DNA of 64,000 nt, taken from positions 496,001 through 560,000 of the forward strand of contig NZ_CATNLY010000023.1 in NCBI RefSeq assembly GCF_950100655.1, written 5' to 3'. Shown here piece after piece: positions 9,543-17,983 of the stretch. A program made the translations under genes and the position numbers. The notes beneath the pieces were generated by a model, which saw nothing but the letters and a program-made list of their open reading frames with translations, was not told the origin of the DNA and did not search any database. Origin of the DNA: Pleomorphomonas sp. T1.2MG-36 (GTDB taxonomy: Bacteria; Pseudomonadota; Alphaproteobacteria; Rhizobiales; Pleomorphomonadaceae). Each line of letters starts with the position of its first letter. Position 1 is the stretch's first letter.

Positions 9543-10510
9543 CCGTTCCACCTCGTCCGTTGCTGCTTGGCACCCTCCTGATCGCGACCGCCCTTCTTGC
9601 CGCAGCGAGCCTCCTCATCGGGGGTGGCTACGCATGGTCCGACGTGCTGACGCTGGAAGGCGATGGAGCGCTCATACTCGCCGCGAGCCGCGTGCCGCGC
9701 ACCCTCGCACTGCTGCTGTCGGGCGCCGGGCTCGCCGTATCCGGCATCCTGATGCAGATGATCGCCCGCAACCGCTTCGTCGAGCCGTCAACGGCCGGCA
9801 CGGTGGAATCGGCAAGCCTCGGCATTCTTCTGACGTTGCTCCTGATGCCCGGCGCCCCGGTGGTCGTGCGCATGCTGGTGGCAGCCCTGGTGGCGCTGGC
9901 CGGATCGGCCGTGTTCCTGATGCTGATCGCCCGGTTGCCGCTCGGGTCGGTGCTGATGGTTCCCCTGGTCGGCATCATGCTCGGCGGCATCTTCGACGCG
10001 GCGACCAGCTTTCTCGCCTATCGCTTCGACCTGCTGCAATCGCTCGGCGCCTTCGGCAGCGGCGATTTCTCCATCGTGCTGCGGGGGCGTTACGAGTTCC
10101 TGTGGATCATCGCCGGTCTGGTGGCCGTCGCCTATGCCACCGCCGCCCGTTTCACCATCCTCGGCATGGGCGAGGCCGTGGCGGTCGGCGTGGGCCTCGA
10201 TTATCGGCGGCTCGTCATCTTTGGCCTGATCATCGTCTCGGTGGTCACCGCCGCCGTGGTGGTGACGGTCGGCGCCGTCCCGTTTGTTGGTCTCATCGTG
10301 CCCAATGTCGTCAGCCTGTTCCTGGGCGACGACCTGCGGCGCAGCCTGCCGGTGGTGGCGACGGGCGGCGCCGTGCTGGTCCTCGCGTCGGACGTCGTCG
10401 GCCGGATCGTCATCGCGCCCTATGAAATCCCGGTCGGGACCATCATGGGCGTCGTCGGCAGCCTCGGCTTCCTGACGCTCATCTTCTGGCGACGCGGCCA
10501 TGCCGCCTGA
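9539..10510 (+). CDS. Siderophore ABC transporter permease 1 (FecCD family)
   Basis: A 323-residue inner-membrane permease of the FecCD type with about nine or ten hydrophobic segments and the cytoplasmic loop VGLIVPNVVSLFLGDDLRRSLP. The GTG start overlaps the regulator stop (GTGA) and fits the hydrophobic N-terminus PLLLGTLLIATALLAAASLL; a much longer in-frame reading runs back through the regulator gene and is not real. FatC/YclN-like. It forms the channel with permease 2; the two genes overlap by 11 bases. Confidence 0.92.
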   Translation: MTVPPRPLLLGTLLIATALLAAASLLIGGGYAWSDVLTLEGDGALILAASRVPRTLALLLSGAGLAVSGILMQMIARNRFVEPSTAGTVESASLGILLTLLLMPGAPVVVRMLVAALVALAGSAVFLMLIARLPLGSVLMVPLVGIMLGGIFDAATSFLAYRFDLLQSLGAFGSGDFSIVLRGRYEFLWIIAGLVAVAYATAARFTILGMGEAVAVGVGLDYRRLVIFGLIIVSVVTAAVVVTVGAVPFVGLIVPNVVSLFLGDDLRRSLPVVATGGAVLVLASDVVGRIVIAPYEIPVGTIMGVVGSLGFLTLIFWRRGHAA

Positions 10511-11465
10511 TCGCCCGCGGTCCGCCCGTCTCGTGCTGGTTGCCGTGACATCGCTCGCCATTCTGTCGGCGGTGGCCTTCATGACGCTCGATGCAAAGGG
10601 ACCATGGAGTTTCATACTCACCCATCGCGGCGTCCGCCTCGCCGCCCTGATCACGGTCGCCTACGCCATCGCCGTATCGACCGTGCTGTTCCAGACGTTG
10701 ACGGGCAATCGCATCCTGACGCCGGCGGTGATGGGCTTCGACGCATTGTTCCTGCTGCTGCAAACCTCGCTGGTGGCGGCCCTCGGCGGCGCCGGTGCCG
10801 GGACGATCGATCCGCGACTCCTCTTTGCGGTCGAATGCCTGGCCATGGTCGGTCTATCCGGCCTGCTCTTTCGTCTGCTGTTTCGGGGCGAAGGCCGAAA
10901 CCTGCCGCTGGTCGTCCTGTCCGGCATGCTGTTCGGGGCACTGTTCCGCAGCCTGTCGAGCTTCCTGCAACGCGTCATGGACCCCAACGATTTCCTCGTG
11001 CTGCAAGGACGGGCCTTCGCCTCCTTCAACGTCGTCGATCCGGCATTGATCGGCGTTGCCGCGCTGCTGGCGGTGGCGGCGACGATCATCGTGCTGCCCC
11101 GCCTTGCGGAGCTTGACGTGCTCGTTCTGGGGCGCGACCGGGCAACGGGCCTTGGCGTCGACACGGCACGCCTGTCGGCCATCGTCTTCGCGGTCGTTGC
11201 CGTCCTGGTATCGGCGTCGACGGCGCTGGTCGGACCAACCACGTTCTTCGGCCTGCTGGTCGCCAACCTCGCCTATCTCCTGATCCCTTCGGCCCAGCAC
11301 GCCAAGGTGCTGCCAGTCGCCATCGGCCTCGCCATCGTCACGCTGGTCGGTGGTCAGATGCTGCTGGAGCGGGTGCTGGGCTTCGGCACCGCGCTCTCCA
11401 TCGTCATCGACTTCGTCGGTGGCGTCACGTTCCTTCTCATCCTGTTCAGGTCCGGCCGGCGATGA
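10500..11465 (+). CDS. Siderophore ABC transporter permease 2 (FecCD family)
   Basis: A 321-residue FecCD permease (YclO/FatD-like), with hydrophobic segments throughout, the family phrase TPAVMGFDALFLLLQT and the cytoplasmic loop VGPTTFFGLLVANLAYLL. It begins inside the end of permease 1 and its stop overlaps the ATPase start (ATGA), so the three transport subunits are translationally coupled. Substrate choice depends on the binding protein encoded divergently. Confidence 0.92.
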   Translation: MPPDRPRSARLVLVAVTSLAILSAVAFMTLDAKGPWSFILTHRGVRLAALITVAYAIAVSTVLFQTLTGNRILTPAVMGFDALFLLLQTSLVAALGGAGAGTIDPRLLFAVECLAMVGLSGLLFRLLFRGEGRNLPLVVLSGMLFGALFRSLSSFLQRVMDPNDFLVLQGRAFASFNVVDPALIGVAALLAVAATIIVLPRLAELDVLVLGRDRATGLGVDTARLSAIVFAVVAVLVSASTALVGPTTFFGLLVANLAYLLIPSAQHAKVLPVAIGLAIVTLVGGQMLLERVLGFGTALSIVIDFVGGVTFLLILFRSGRR

Positions 11466-12220
11466 TCGAAATCGACAAGGTCTGCAAACGCTACGGCGAC
11501 ACGCTGGTCGTCGACACCGTCAGCCTCGCCATTCCACGCGGCGGCGTGGTCGGAATCGTCGGCCCGAACGGCGCCGGCAAGTCGACACTTCTATCTGTCA
11601 TTAGCCGGCTCATGAAGTCCGACTCGGGCCGCGTTCTCGTGGACGGCCTCGACGTGACGAAGACGCCCGGCCGCGAGCTGGCCCGTCGGCTGTCGGTGAT
11701 GCGGCAGGAAAATCACGTCGCGGCGCGGCTGACGATCCGCGATCTCGTCGCCTTCGGCCGCTTTCCGCACAATCGGGGGCGCCCCAACCGCGACGACCAG
11801 GAGCGGGTGGCGGCGGCGATCGCTTTCGTCGGGCTGGATGCCATGGCCGATCGGTTTCTCGATCAGCTCTCCGGTGGCCAGCGGCAACGGGCGTTCGTCG
11901 CCATGGCTCTTGCCCAGGACGCCGACTATGCCCTGTTCGACGAGCCGCTCAACAACCTCGACATTCATCATGCCGTGTCGATGATGCGGCTTTTCCGCCG
12001 CATGGGCGACCAGCCGGGCAAGACGGTGGTGATCGTGCTGCACGATCTCAACATCGCCGCCACCTACGCCGACCGGATCATCGTCATGCAGAACGGCCGG
12101 GTGGTCGGCGACGGCGCCCCATCGGAGGTCATCAACGGGCGCCTGCTGTCGGAGGTGTTCCGCGTCGAAGGCGATGTCATCGAAATCGATGGCCGGCGGG
12201 TGGTCAGCGTAGCGCCGTGA
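11462..12220 (+). CDS. Siderophore ABC transporter ATP-binding protein
   Basis: A 252-residue ABC ATPase of the FepC/YclP type. Walker A is GPNGAGKS, the signature LSGGQRQ, Walker B DYALFDEP, and the switch histidine lies in VLHDLNIA. It powers ferric-siderophore import by the two preceding permeases. Last gene of the rightward siderophore operon; it converges on the GntR gene with 14 bases between stops, a gap with no clear terminator. Confidence 0.94.
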   Translation: MIEIDKVCKRYGDTLVVDTVSLAIPRGGVVGIVGPNGAGKSTLLSVISRLMKSDSGRVLVDGLDVTKTPGRELARRLSVMRQENHVAARLTIRDLVAFGRFPHNRGRPNRDDQERVAAAIAFVGLDAMADRFLDQLSGGQRQRAFVAMALAQDADYALFDEPLNNLDIHHAVSMMRLFRRMGDQPGKTVVIVLHDLNIAATYADRIIVMQNGRVVGDGAPSEVINGRLLSEVFRVEGDVIEIDGRRVVSVAP

Positions 12221-12234
12221 GCCTCCGCTCCCGC

Positions 12235-12990
12235 TCAGGCCGTTTCGACGGCCCAGCGATCGTAGACGGCACTGACATCGCCGGAGAAATAATCGGGGTT
12301 GAGCTCGCGTATGGGCGCCAGGCTGATCCGAAGGCCGTCGAGATGGCGATGCATCGCCGCCGCAGCAGCCGCGTCGTCTCGACCGGCGATGGCCTCGACA
12401 ATCGCCTCGTGTTCGGCGAGTGCGTGCTCCATGCGGTGCGGTTGCGGCAGGGTCAGGCGGCGATAGCGATCGAGCTGAACCTTGATCTGAACGATCATCG
12501 CCCACAGTCCCGGCAGCCTGCCGGCCTCGGCGATGGCCCGGTGCATGAGTTCGTCGGCGGCGTGAAAGCCGTCGATGTCGCCGGTGGCAAGCGCCTCGCG
12601 CTGCCGCTCCATGATCGCCCGGAGGCCCGCGACATCGGATCCCTTGGCGGTCTTGGCAGCCGCCCGCACGGTGACCGCCTCGAGAGCGGCGCGTGCGACG
12701 ATGATCTCCGGCAGAATCTCGGCCGGAATGCGAGACACCATCGTTCCGGACTTGGGCACGATCTCGATCAGTTTCTCGTCGGCGAGGCGGAGCAGCGCCT
12801 CGCGGACGGGCGTCCTGCTGACGTGGGCTTCCAGAGCGATCTCCTTTTCGAAGATCACGTCGCCCGGACGACGACGCATGGAGACGATGTCATCCCGTAG
12901 CCGACGATGAACCAGTTGGGCGGCCGTTTCGCCGGCCGGGACACCGGCGGTCGAAGGTCGCCCGCTACCGCTCATGGTCCATGTCGTCAT
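12235..12990 (-). CDS. GntR family regulator, FCD type
   Basis: A 251-residue repressor-like protein: N-terminal winged helix (residues ~20-90: LVHRRLRDDIVSMRRRPGD, SRTPVREALLRLADE) and a C-terminal all-helical FCD ligand domain with conserved metal-site-type residues (D, H, H in the helices around ADELMHRAI and LAEHEAIVEAI). FCD regulators commonly answer to sugar acids. It is divergent from the kdgK operon, so it probably controls uronate/KDG use. The start at 12990 is supported by GGAG 8 bases upstream. Confidence 0.92.
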   Translation of the reverse strand: MTTWTMSGSGRPSTAGVPAGETAAQLVHRRLRDDIVSMRRRPGDVIFEKEIALEAHVSRTPVREALLRLADEKLIEIVPKSGTMVSRIPAEILPEIIVARAALEAVTVRAAAKTAKGSDVAGLRAIMERQREALATGDIDGFHAADELMHRAIAEAGRLPGLWAMIVQIKVQLDRYRRLTLPQPHRMEHALAEHEAIVEAIAGRDDAAAAAAMHRHLDGLRISLAPIRELNPDYFSGDVSAVYDRWAVETA

Positions 12991-13611
12991 CGGGTTCGCT
13001 CCATGGGCTGCCCTTGTGATGGTCAGTTCCGTCGATTCTTCGAGGCTACCGACGGAAACGTGCCGTCAGCGCCCTTGGTCGCGGGAGGCTTTCGTCGTCG
13101 ACACGAGTCCTGCCTCGTATTTCAGATATATAAAGTAGCCAGAGCGAGTTAGTGCCAAGCTCGCGGATCGGGATCGCTACGGATGCCCCCTCGGAGCGCA
13201 GGTCACGTCTCTCCAGCATAAACGGCCCCGCTTCAAGTGGAAACATGGTGACCGCTTCACCGCACCGTCAAAGCGACGCGGTTTCGCGATTCACCCCCAC
13301 CATGATCCCGAACATATTTTTATGCTTATATCGACATATACCTTATATATCTTATATACAAGATTGTATTTATTACCCTATTCGCGACCCTTCATGAGTT
13401 ATATATTTTCTCATTACGCTCTCTAGATGCGAGCAGATTTGTTTATTACTTATATTTAGACTTTGGTATCGCTGCAATTTCAAGCAGTTTGACGTGGAAT
13501 AATGCGTATTGACTTAAAGGTCCCGGAAACAGATGCTCCAACCACTGCGAATGATCGCGAGACGCCGGATGGCTTCCGCCCAGATCGAGCAGCGACCGAT
13601 CGGAGGATGAC
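12991..13611. other. 621-base intergenic region with AT-rich segment
   Basis: The space between the GntR gene and kdgK holds no convincing gene. A 66-codon minus-strand frame at 13046-13246 has no good ribosome site and no recognised similarity. From about 13290 to 13500 the sequence is strikingly AT-rich for this genome, with four CTTATAT copies (about 13325, 13342, 13351 and 13449) and an inverted repeat at 13356-13369. It probably contains both divergent promoters and operators. Confidence 0.6.
13356..13369. promoter_or_regulatory. Candidate operator for the GntR regulator
   Basis: ATACAAGATTGTAT is a perfect 6-bp-arm inverted repeat with a 2-base centre. FCD/GntR operators are often short dyads of similar make-up. 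It lies between the regulator gene and kdgK, about 240 bases upstream of kdgK. Binding is inferred. Confidence 0.4.
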
Positions 13612-14571
13612 GTGACCCAGGATATCCGCGTGGCAGCCATCGGCGAGTGCATGGTCGAACTGCAGGAGCGGGCCGACGGCGGCATCACGCAATCCTTCGG
13701 TGGCGACACCTTCAACACGGCGGCCTACATGGCCCGGCTCGGCGAGGGCCTCGGCGGCTTCGTCGATTATGTCAGCGCCATCGGCGACGATCCGTTCAGC
13801 GATGCCATGTCGGCCTTCTGGCGCGCCCAAGGCGTCGGTGACCGCCTTGTGCTGCGTCGCCCGGGCCGTCGTCCCGGCCTTTACTTCATCAAGACCGACG
13901 CCGCCGGCGAGCGCCGCTTCTATTATTGGCGCGGCGAAGCCGCGGTGCGCGAAACCTTCGAGACCGACGGATCCGACACCATCCTCACGGCGCTCGCCGG
14001 CTACAGCAACATCTATCTCTCGGGCATCAGCCTCGCGGTGCTGAAGCCGCAAAGCCGCGCCCGCCTCATCGCCCGCCTCGGCGAACTCGCCAGAGATGGC
14101 ATCGCCGTCGACTTCGACTGCAACTACCGGCCGCTCCTATGGGAGAGCGTCGCGATGACGCGCGCCGTCTACGAGGAGGTCATCGCCTTCGCAAGTCGCG
14201 TACTGGTGACGGTGGAAGAACTCGAGGTGCTCGGCATCGATCCGACGCCCACGGCCGGCGCCGACCATTTCGCGGCCATGCCGCGCCTCGAAGTGGTGAT
14301 CAAGGACGGCGCCAAGCCCTGCACGCTGATCCACGGCGGCAAGGTCGAGACCGTGCCCGCAACAGCCGTCGACAAGGTGGTGGACACCACCGCCGCCGGC
14401 GACAGTTTCTCGGCCGCCTATCTGCTCGGCCGCAGCCTCGGCCTCCCGCCGACGGAAGCCGCCCATCGCGCCCACATCGTCGCAGGCGCCGTCGTGCAGC
14501 ACCGTGGCGCCATCATTCCGAAAGACGCCACCCCCGACGTCTTCGCCTCCGAAATCGCCCGTCGTCGCTGA
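13612..14571 (+). CDS. kdgK: 2-dehydro-3-deoxygluconokinase (PfkB family)
   Basis: A 319-residue ribokinase-fold sugar kinase that phosphorylates 2-keto-3-deoxygluconate (KDG) to KDPG. Visible: the N-terminal GECMVEL, the substrate-loop segment GGDTFNTAAYMARLG, and the PfkB signature DTTAAGDSFSAAYLLG with the catalytic base Asp264. The GTG start has GGAGG 5 bases upstream. Its operon partners kduI and kduD, which make KDG from unsaturated uronates, support KDG as substrate. First gene of the operon, divergent from the GntR regulator. KDPG aldolase is not in the window. Confidence 0.93.
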   Translation: MTQDIRVAAIGECMVELQERADGGITQSFGGDTFNTAAYMARLGEGLGGFVDYVSAIGDDPFSDAMSAFWRAQGVGDRLVLRRPGRRPGLYFIKTDAAGERRFYYWRGEAAVRETFETDGSDTILTALAGYSNIYLSGISLAVLKPQSRARLIARLGELARDGIAVDFDCNYRPLLWESVAMTRAVYEEVIAFASRVLVTVEELEVLGIDPTPTAGADHFAAMPRLEVVIKDGAKPCTLIHGGKVETVPATAVDKVVDTTAAGDSFSAAYLLGRSLGLPPTEAAHRAHIVAGAVVQHRGAIIPKDATPDVFASEIARRR

Positions 14572-14619
14572 CCCGCCGCACGCGCCAACACCAGCCGATA
14601 CGCTCGAAACGACCGGATC

Positions 14620-14841
14620 ATGAACATCAAGAGGACGATCGACAAAATCCCGGGAGGGTCGATGCTGACCGACGGGCCGATCGGCGGCACCAACGGCGCG
14701 GCCGGCCTCGCGGTTTCCTCGACCACCGGCGCCAATCCGATGATCATCGCCGAGCCGATCCTGACCGGCATCCCGGCCACACGCGTCGGACGCGTCGGCG
14801 CCGTCCCTCTTCCTGTCGAGAAGCTGCAAACCGCTGAATAG
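14620..14841 (+). pseudogene. kdgT: Remnant of 2-keto-3-deoxygluconate permease (internal deletion)
   Basis: A 73-codon frame that opens MNIKRTIDKIPGGSML, matching the start of KdgT permeases, then jumps directly to IGGTNGAAGLAVSSTTGAN and PMIIAEP, which match the far C-terminal part of the same family. Full KdgT is about 320 residues with ten or so membrane helices, so some 230 residues are missing in one in-frame deletion, and smaller losses follow (the segment after AEP is degraded). No membrane helix remains, so it cannot transport. It lies 48 bases after kdgK, where a KDG permease would be expected. An alternative, a newly useful small peptide, cannot be excluded because the frame is open. 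Confidence 0.72.
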
Positions 14842-14892
14842 TCGCGGAGGGACGGCGTCAACGTCCCCTCGAACCGCCCCAGGAGAAGCCCC

Positions 14893-15354
14893 ATGTATCT
14901 CAGCCATATCGCCACGCTCGATCGCGACGCCGCCAACCTGCCCGAAGACATTCGGCGCGGGCTCAAATTCCTGGCCGAAACCGACATCATCGCCCTGCCG
15001 GCCGGTCGAGTCGACATTGACGGCGACCGTCTGTTCGCGCTGATCCAGGACTACGAAACGGTCCCCAAAGCGGACAAGCGTCCCGAATCCCACGCCCACT
15101 ACATCGACATCCAGTATGTGGCGAGCGGTCGCGAGAGGATCGGCTATGCGCCTCTCGCCGGCAACAATCCGGTGTCCGAGGACCTGCTCGAAAGCCGCGA
15201 CGTGCAGTTCTTCGCCACGGTTGCCGACGAGACCGACCTCGTGCTGGGCACCGGTGCCTACGCCGTCTTCCATCCCACCGACATTCACCGGCCGGGTTGC
15301 GCCGCGGGCGCGCCGGCCAAGGTCCGCAAGGTCGTGGTCAAGATTCTGGCCTGA
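14893..15354 (+). CDS. YhcH/YjgK/YiaL family protein (possible sugar anomerase)
   Basis: A 153-residue cupin-like protein of the YhcH/YjgK/YiaL (DUF386/EbgC) family. Family features: SHAHYIDIQYVASGRERIGYA with likely metal-binding histidines, and FHPTDIHRPGC near the C-terminus. A relative, YhcH/NanQ, opens the ring of sialic acid. Here it sits between the kdgT remnant and kduI, so it may help open or anomerise the cyclic unsaturated uronate before KduI acts, a step done by KdgF elsewhere. This role is inferred from position. Cytoplasmic; 31 bases before kduI. Confidence 0.88.
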   Translation: MYLSHIATLDRDAANLPEDIRRGLKFLAETDIIALPAGRVDIDGDRLFALIQDYETVPKADKRPESHAHYIDIQYVASGRERIGYAPLAGNNPVSEDLLESRDVQFFATVADETDLVLGTGAYAVFHPTDIHRPGCAAGAPAKVRKVVVKILA

Positions 15355-15385
15355 CCTCCCGCATCTCTCACCATCGGAGACACCA

Positions 15386-16228
15386 ATGGACATTCGCTAT
15401 TCGGCCAATCAGAAGGACTTCAAGCGCTACACCACCGAGGAAACGCGCGCGGAGTTCCTGATCGAAAACCTCTACCTCAATGATGAGGTGGTCGCCGTCT
15501 ACTCCCATGTCGACCGCATGGTGACGCTCGGCTGCAAGCCGGTCAACGAAGCGGTGCCGCTCGACAAGGGCATCGACTGCATGAAGAACTTCGGCACCGC
15601 CTACATGCTGGAGCGCCGCGAGATCGGCATCTTCAACATCGGCGGCACCGGCTCCATCGAAGCCGACGGCGAAACCTTCCAGCTCGGCTTCCAGGACTGC
15701 CTCTACATCACCAAAGGCACGAAGTCGGTCGTCTTCCGCAGCGACGACCCCAACGCGCCGGCCAAGTTCTACATGGTGTCGGCTCCGGCCCACAAAGCCT
15801 GCAAGACCACCTTCCTGTCCATCGCCGACGCCAAGAAGAAGCCGGTCGGCGACGAGGCCACCGCCAACAAGCGCGTCATCAACCAGTTCATCCATCCGGA
15901 CGTGCTGGAGACCTGCCAGCTTTCCATGGGTCTCACCCAGCTCGCGCCGGGCAGCGTCTGGAACACCATGCCCGCCCACACCCACGAGCGCCGCATGGAG
16001 ATCTACACCTATTTCAACATCCCCGAGGGGCAGGCCGTCTTCCACATGATGGGCGAAGGCAACCAGACCCGACACATCCTGGTGCAGAACGAGCAGGCGG
16101 TCATTTCGCCGTCCTGGTCGATCCACGCCGGCTGCGGCACCGCCGCCTACACCTTCATCTGGGCGATGGGCGGCGAGAACCAGACCTTCGACGACATGGA
16201 TCACATCGCCATCGGCGACCTGCGCTAA
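15386..16228 (+). CDS. kduI: 5-dehydro-4-deoxy-D-glucuronate isomerase
   Basis: A 280-residue bicupin isomerase that converts 5-keto-4-deoxyuronate (from pectin, alginate-like or glycosaminoglycan breakdown) to 2,5-diketo-3-deoxygluconate. The length matches the family (about 278). The N-terminal segment MDIRYSANQKDFKRYTTEE and the zinc-binding core PAHTHERRMEIYTYFNI, followed by SWSIHAGCGT with a further histidine, are clear. The ATG at 15386 has GGAGA 5 bases upstream; an in-frame extension through the previous gene is rejected. It is followed 20 bases later by kduD, the next enzyme. Confidence 0.97.
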   Translation: MDIRYSANQKDFKRYTTEETRAEFLIENLYLNDEVVAVYSHVDRMVTLGCKPVNEAVPLDKGIDCMKNFGTAYMLERREIGIFNIGGTGSIEADGETFQLGFQDCLYITKGTKSVVFRSDDPNAPAKFYMVSAPAHKACKTTFLSIADAKKKPVGDEATANKRVINQFIHPDVLETCQLSMGLTQLAPGSVWNTMPAHTHERRMEIYTYFNIPEGQAVFHMMGEGNQTRHILVQNEQAVISPSWSIHAGCGTAAYTFIWAMGGENQTFDDMDHIAIGDLR

Positions 16229-16248
16229 GCAAACAAGGACAGACCGCA

Positions 16249-17034
16249 ATGACCTACCCGAACGCATTCTCGCTTGAAGGCAAGGTGGCGCTCGTCACCG
16301 GCGCCTCCTACGGCATCGGTTTCGCGTTGGCGAGCGCTCTGGCCGAGGCCGGCGCCACCATCGCCTTCAACGACATCAACGCGGAGTTCCTCGAGAAGGG
16401 CCTTGCCGCCTACAAGGCTGCCGGCATCGACGCCCGGGGCTACATCGCCGACGTCACCGACGAGACCGCCGTGCAGAAGCTGGTGGCCGACATCGCGAAG
16501 GATCTCGGCTCCATCGACATCCTGGTCAACAATGCCGGCATCATCAAGCGCATCCCGATGCACGAGATGGACGTCAAGGACTTCCGCCAGGTGATCGACA
16601 TCGACCTCACGGCGCCGTTCATCGTCGCCAAGGCGGTGATCCCGGGCATGATGAAGAAGGGCAGCGGCAAGATCATCAACATCTGCTCGATGATGTCCGA
16701 GCTCGGCCGCGAGACGGTTTCGGCCTACGCAGCCGCCAAGGGAGGCCTCAAGATGCTGACCCGCAACATCGCCTCCGAATACGGTGCCTTCAACATCCAG
16801 TGCAACGGCATCGGTCCCGGCTACGTCGAAACGCCGCAGACGGCGCCGCTACGTGCGCCCGGCCACCCGTTCGACGCCTTCATCCGCGCGAAGACGCCGG
16901 CCGGCCGCTGGGGCACCACCGACGACCTGAAGGGCCCGGCGGTCTTCCTCGCCTCCTCGGCGTCGGACTTCGTCAACGGCCACATCCTCTATGTCGATGG
17001 CGGCATTCTCGCCTACATCGGCAAACAGCCCTGA
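16249..17034 (+). CDS. kduD: 2-dehydro-3-deoxy-D-gluconate 5-dehydrogenase / gluconate 5-dehydrogenase (SDR)
   Basis: A 261-residue classical short-chain dehydrogenase. It has the NAD(P) loop TGASYGIG (residues 17-24), NNAG (94-97), and the catalytic Ser147, Tyr160 and Lys164 (SAYAAAK). In sequence it is between KduD and gluconate 5-dehydrogenase; placed directly after kduI it most likely reduces 2,5-diketo-3-deoxygluconate to KDG, the substrate of KdgK in the same operon. The segment GYVETPQTAPLRAPGHPFD is typical of this subgroup. Last gene of the operon, followed by a strong hairpin. Confidence 0.92.
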   Translation: MTYPNAFSLEGKVALVTGASYGIGFALASALAEAGATIAFNDINAEFLEKGLAAYKAAGIDARGYIADVTDETAVQKLVADIAKDLGSIDILVNNAGIIKRIPMHEMDVKDFRQVIDIDLTAPFIVAKAVIPGMMKKGSGKIINICSMMSELGRETVSAYAAAKGGLKMLTRNIASEYGAFNIQCNGIGPGYVETPQTAPLRAPGHPFDAFIRAKTPAGRWGTTDDLKGPAVFLASSASDFVNGHILYVDGGILAYIGKQP

Positions 17035-17057
17035 TCGACCGATCTTGAGACCAAGGC

Positions 17058-17083
17058 GGCCGCGCTCCCCCGGGGGCGCGGCC
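17058..17083 (+). terminator. GC hairpin ending the kdg/kdu operon
   Basis: GGCCGCGC / GCGCGGCC make an 8-bp stem with a 10-base, self-complementary loop (TCCCCCGGGG), 23 bases after the kduD stop. The downstream T content is weak (GTTGCCTTT), so it is probably a terminator but not an ideal one. Confidence 0.6.
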
Positions 17084-17146
17084 GTTGCCTTTCCGGCCGA
17101 GAATTCCGTTTCATCCGGCGCGATCGGGGCCTATCCTGCCGCCGCC

Positions 17147-17980
17147 ATGTACGAAATTCTCTCCGGCTTCCTTGCCCGCCCCGTTCCCTTTTCCATCTCC
17201 ACCACCGAACTGCTGTGGACCGACCCGCACATTGCGAACGAGATGCTGCGCTTTCATCTCGACGGGAGCAACGATCTGGCCTCGCGGCGGACAACCACCA
17301 TCGATGCCTTCGTCGACTGGCTGGACCGACGCTTCACCCTCGCCGGGCGTAGCGTGACCGACCTCGGATGCGGACCCGGCCTTTATGCGAACCGGTATGC
17401 TGGGCGCGGCGCAGTGGTGACGGGCCTCGACTTCTCGACCAACTCCCTTGCCCACGCGCGCAAGGCGGCCGAAGCGGCGGGACTTTCCGTCGACTACAGG
17501 CGCGCCGACTATCTCAGGGACGATCTCCCCGGCGGCCAGGACCTTGCCACCATGATCTATGGCGACTTCTGCGCCATGGCGCCCGACAAGCGCGCCGTCA
17601 TCCTCGCCAAGATCAGGGCCATGCTGAAGCCGACCGGCAGCTTCGTGTTCGATGTGTTCTCGACGGGGATGTTCGCCGAGTTGCGCGAGGAGACGCTTTT
17701 CGAATCCCGCCTGATGAATGGCTTCTGGGCGGCCGGCGACTACGTCGGCTTCAAGACGACCCGACTTTACCCGGACGAGGCCATCGGGCTCGATCGCTAT
17801 CTCATCGCAGCGCCCGATCGCACCTTTCAGGTCTTCAACTGGATGCAGTACTACACGCCGGACACCATCACGGCGGAGGTGCTGGCCGCCGGCTACTCGT
17901 CCGTGGACATCGTCTCCTTCGAGACCGGCGGTCCGTGGCCGGGCGGCGCCAGCGCCTTCGCGGTGATCGCCCGGCCCTGA
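17147..17980 (+). CDS. Class I SAM-dependent methyltransferase
   Basis: A 277-residue Rossmann-fold methyltransferase. The SAM loop is TDLGCGPGLYANRYAGRG (residues ~66-83), followed by the acidic strand end VTGLDFS. The N-terminus begins MYEILSGFLARPVPFS. A longer in-frame reading to 16991 would overlap kduD and the hairpin. The substrate cannot be told. It stands alone between the kdg operon and a convergent alanine racemase gene with only 3 bases between stops. Confidence 0.85.
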   Translation: MYEILSGFLARPVPFSISTTELLWTDPHIANEMLRFHLDGSNDLASRRTTTIDAFVDWLDRRFTLAGRSVTDLGCGPGLYANRYAGRGAVVTGLDFSTNSLAHARKAAEAAGLSVDYRRADYLRDDLPGGQDLATMIYGDFCAMAPDKRAVILAKIRAMLKPTGSFVFDVFSTGMFAELREETLFESRLMNGFWAAGDYVGFKTTRLYPDEAIGLDRYLIAAPDRTFQVFNWMQYYTPDTITAEVLAAGYSSVDIVSFETGGPWPGGASAFAVIARP

Positions 17981-17983
17981 GGA

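Noticed and set aside
13046..13246. A 66-codon minus-strand frame upstream of the GntR gene
   Set aside because: Weak ribosome-binding site, no recognised family and poor codon pattern; not enough to call a gene.
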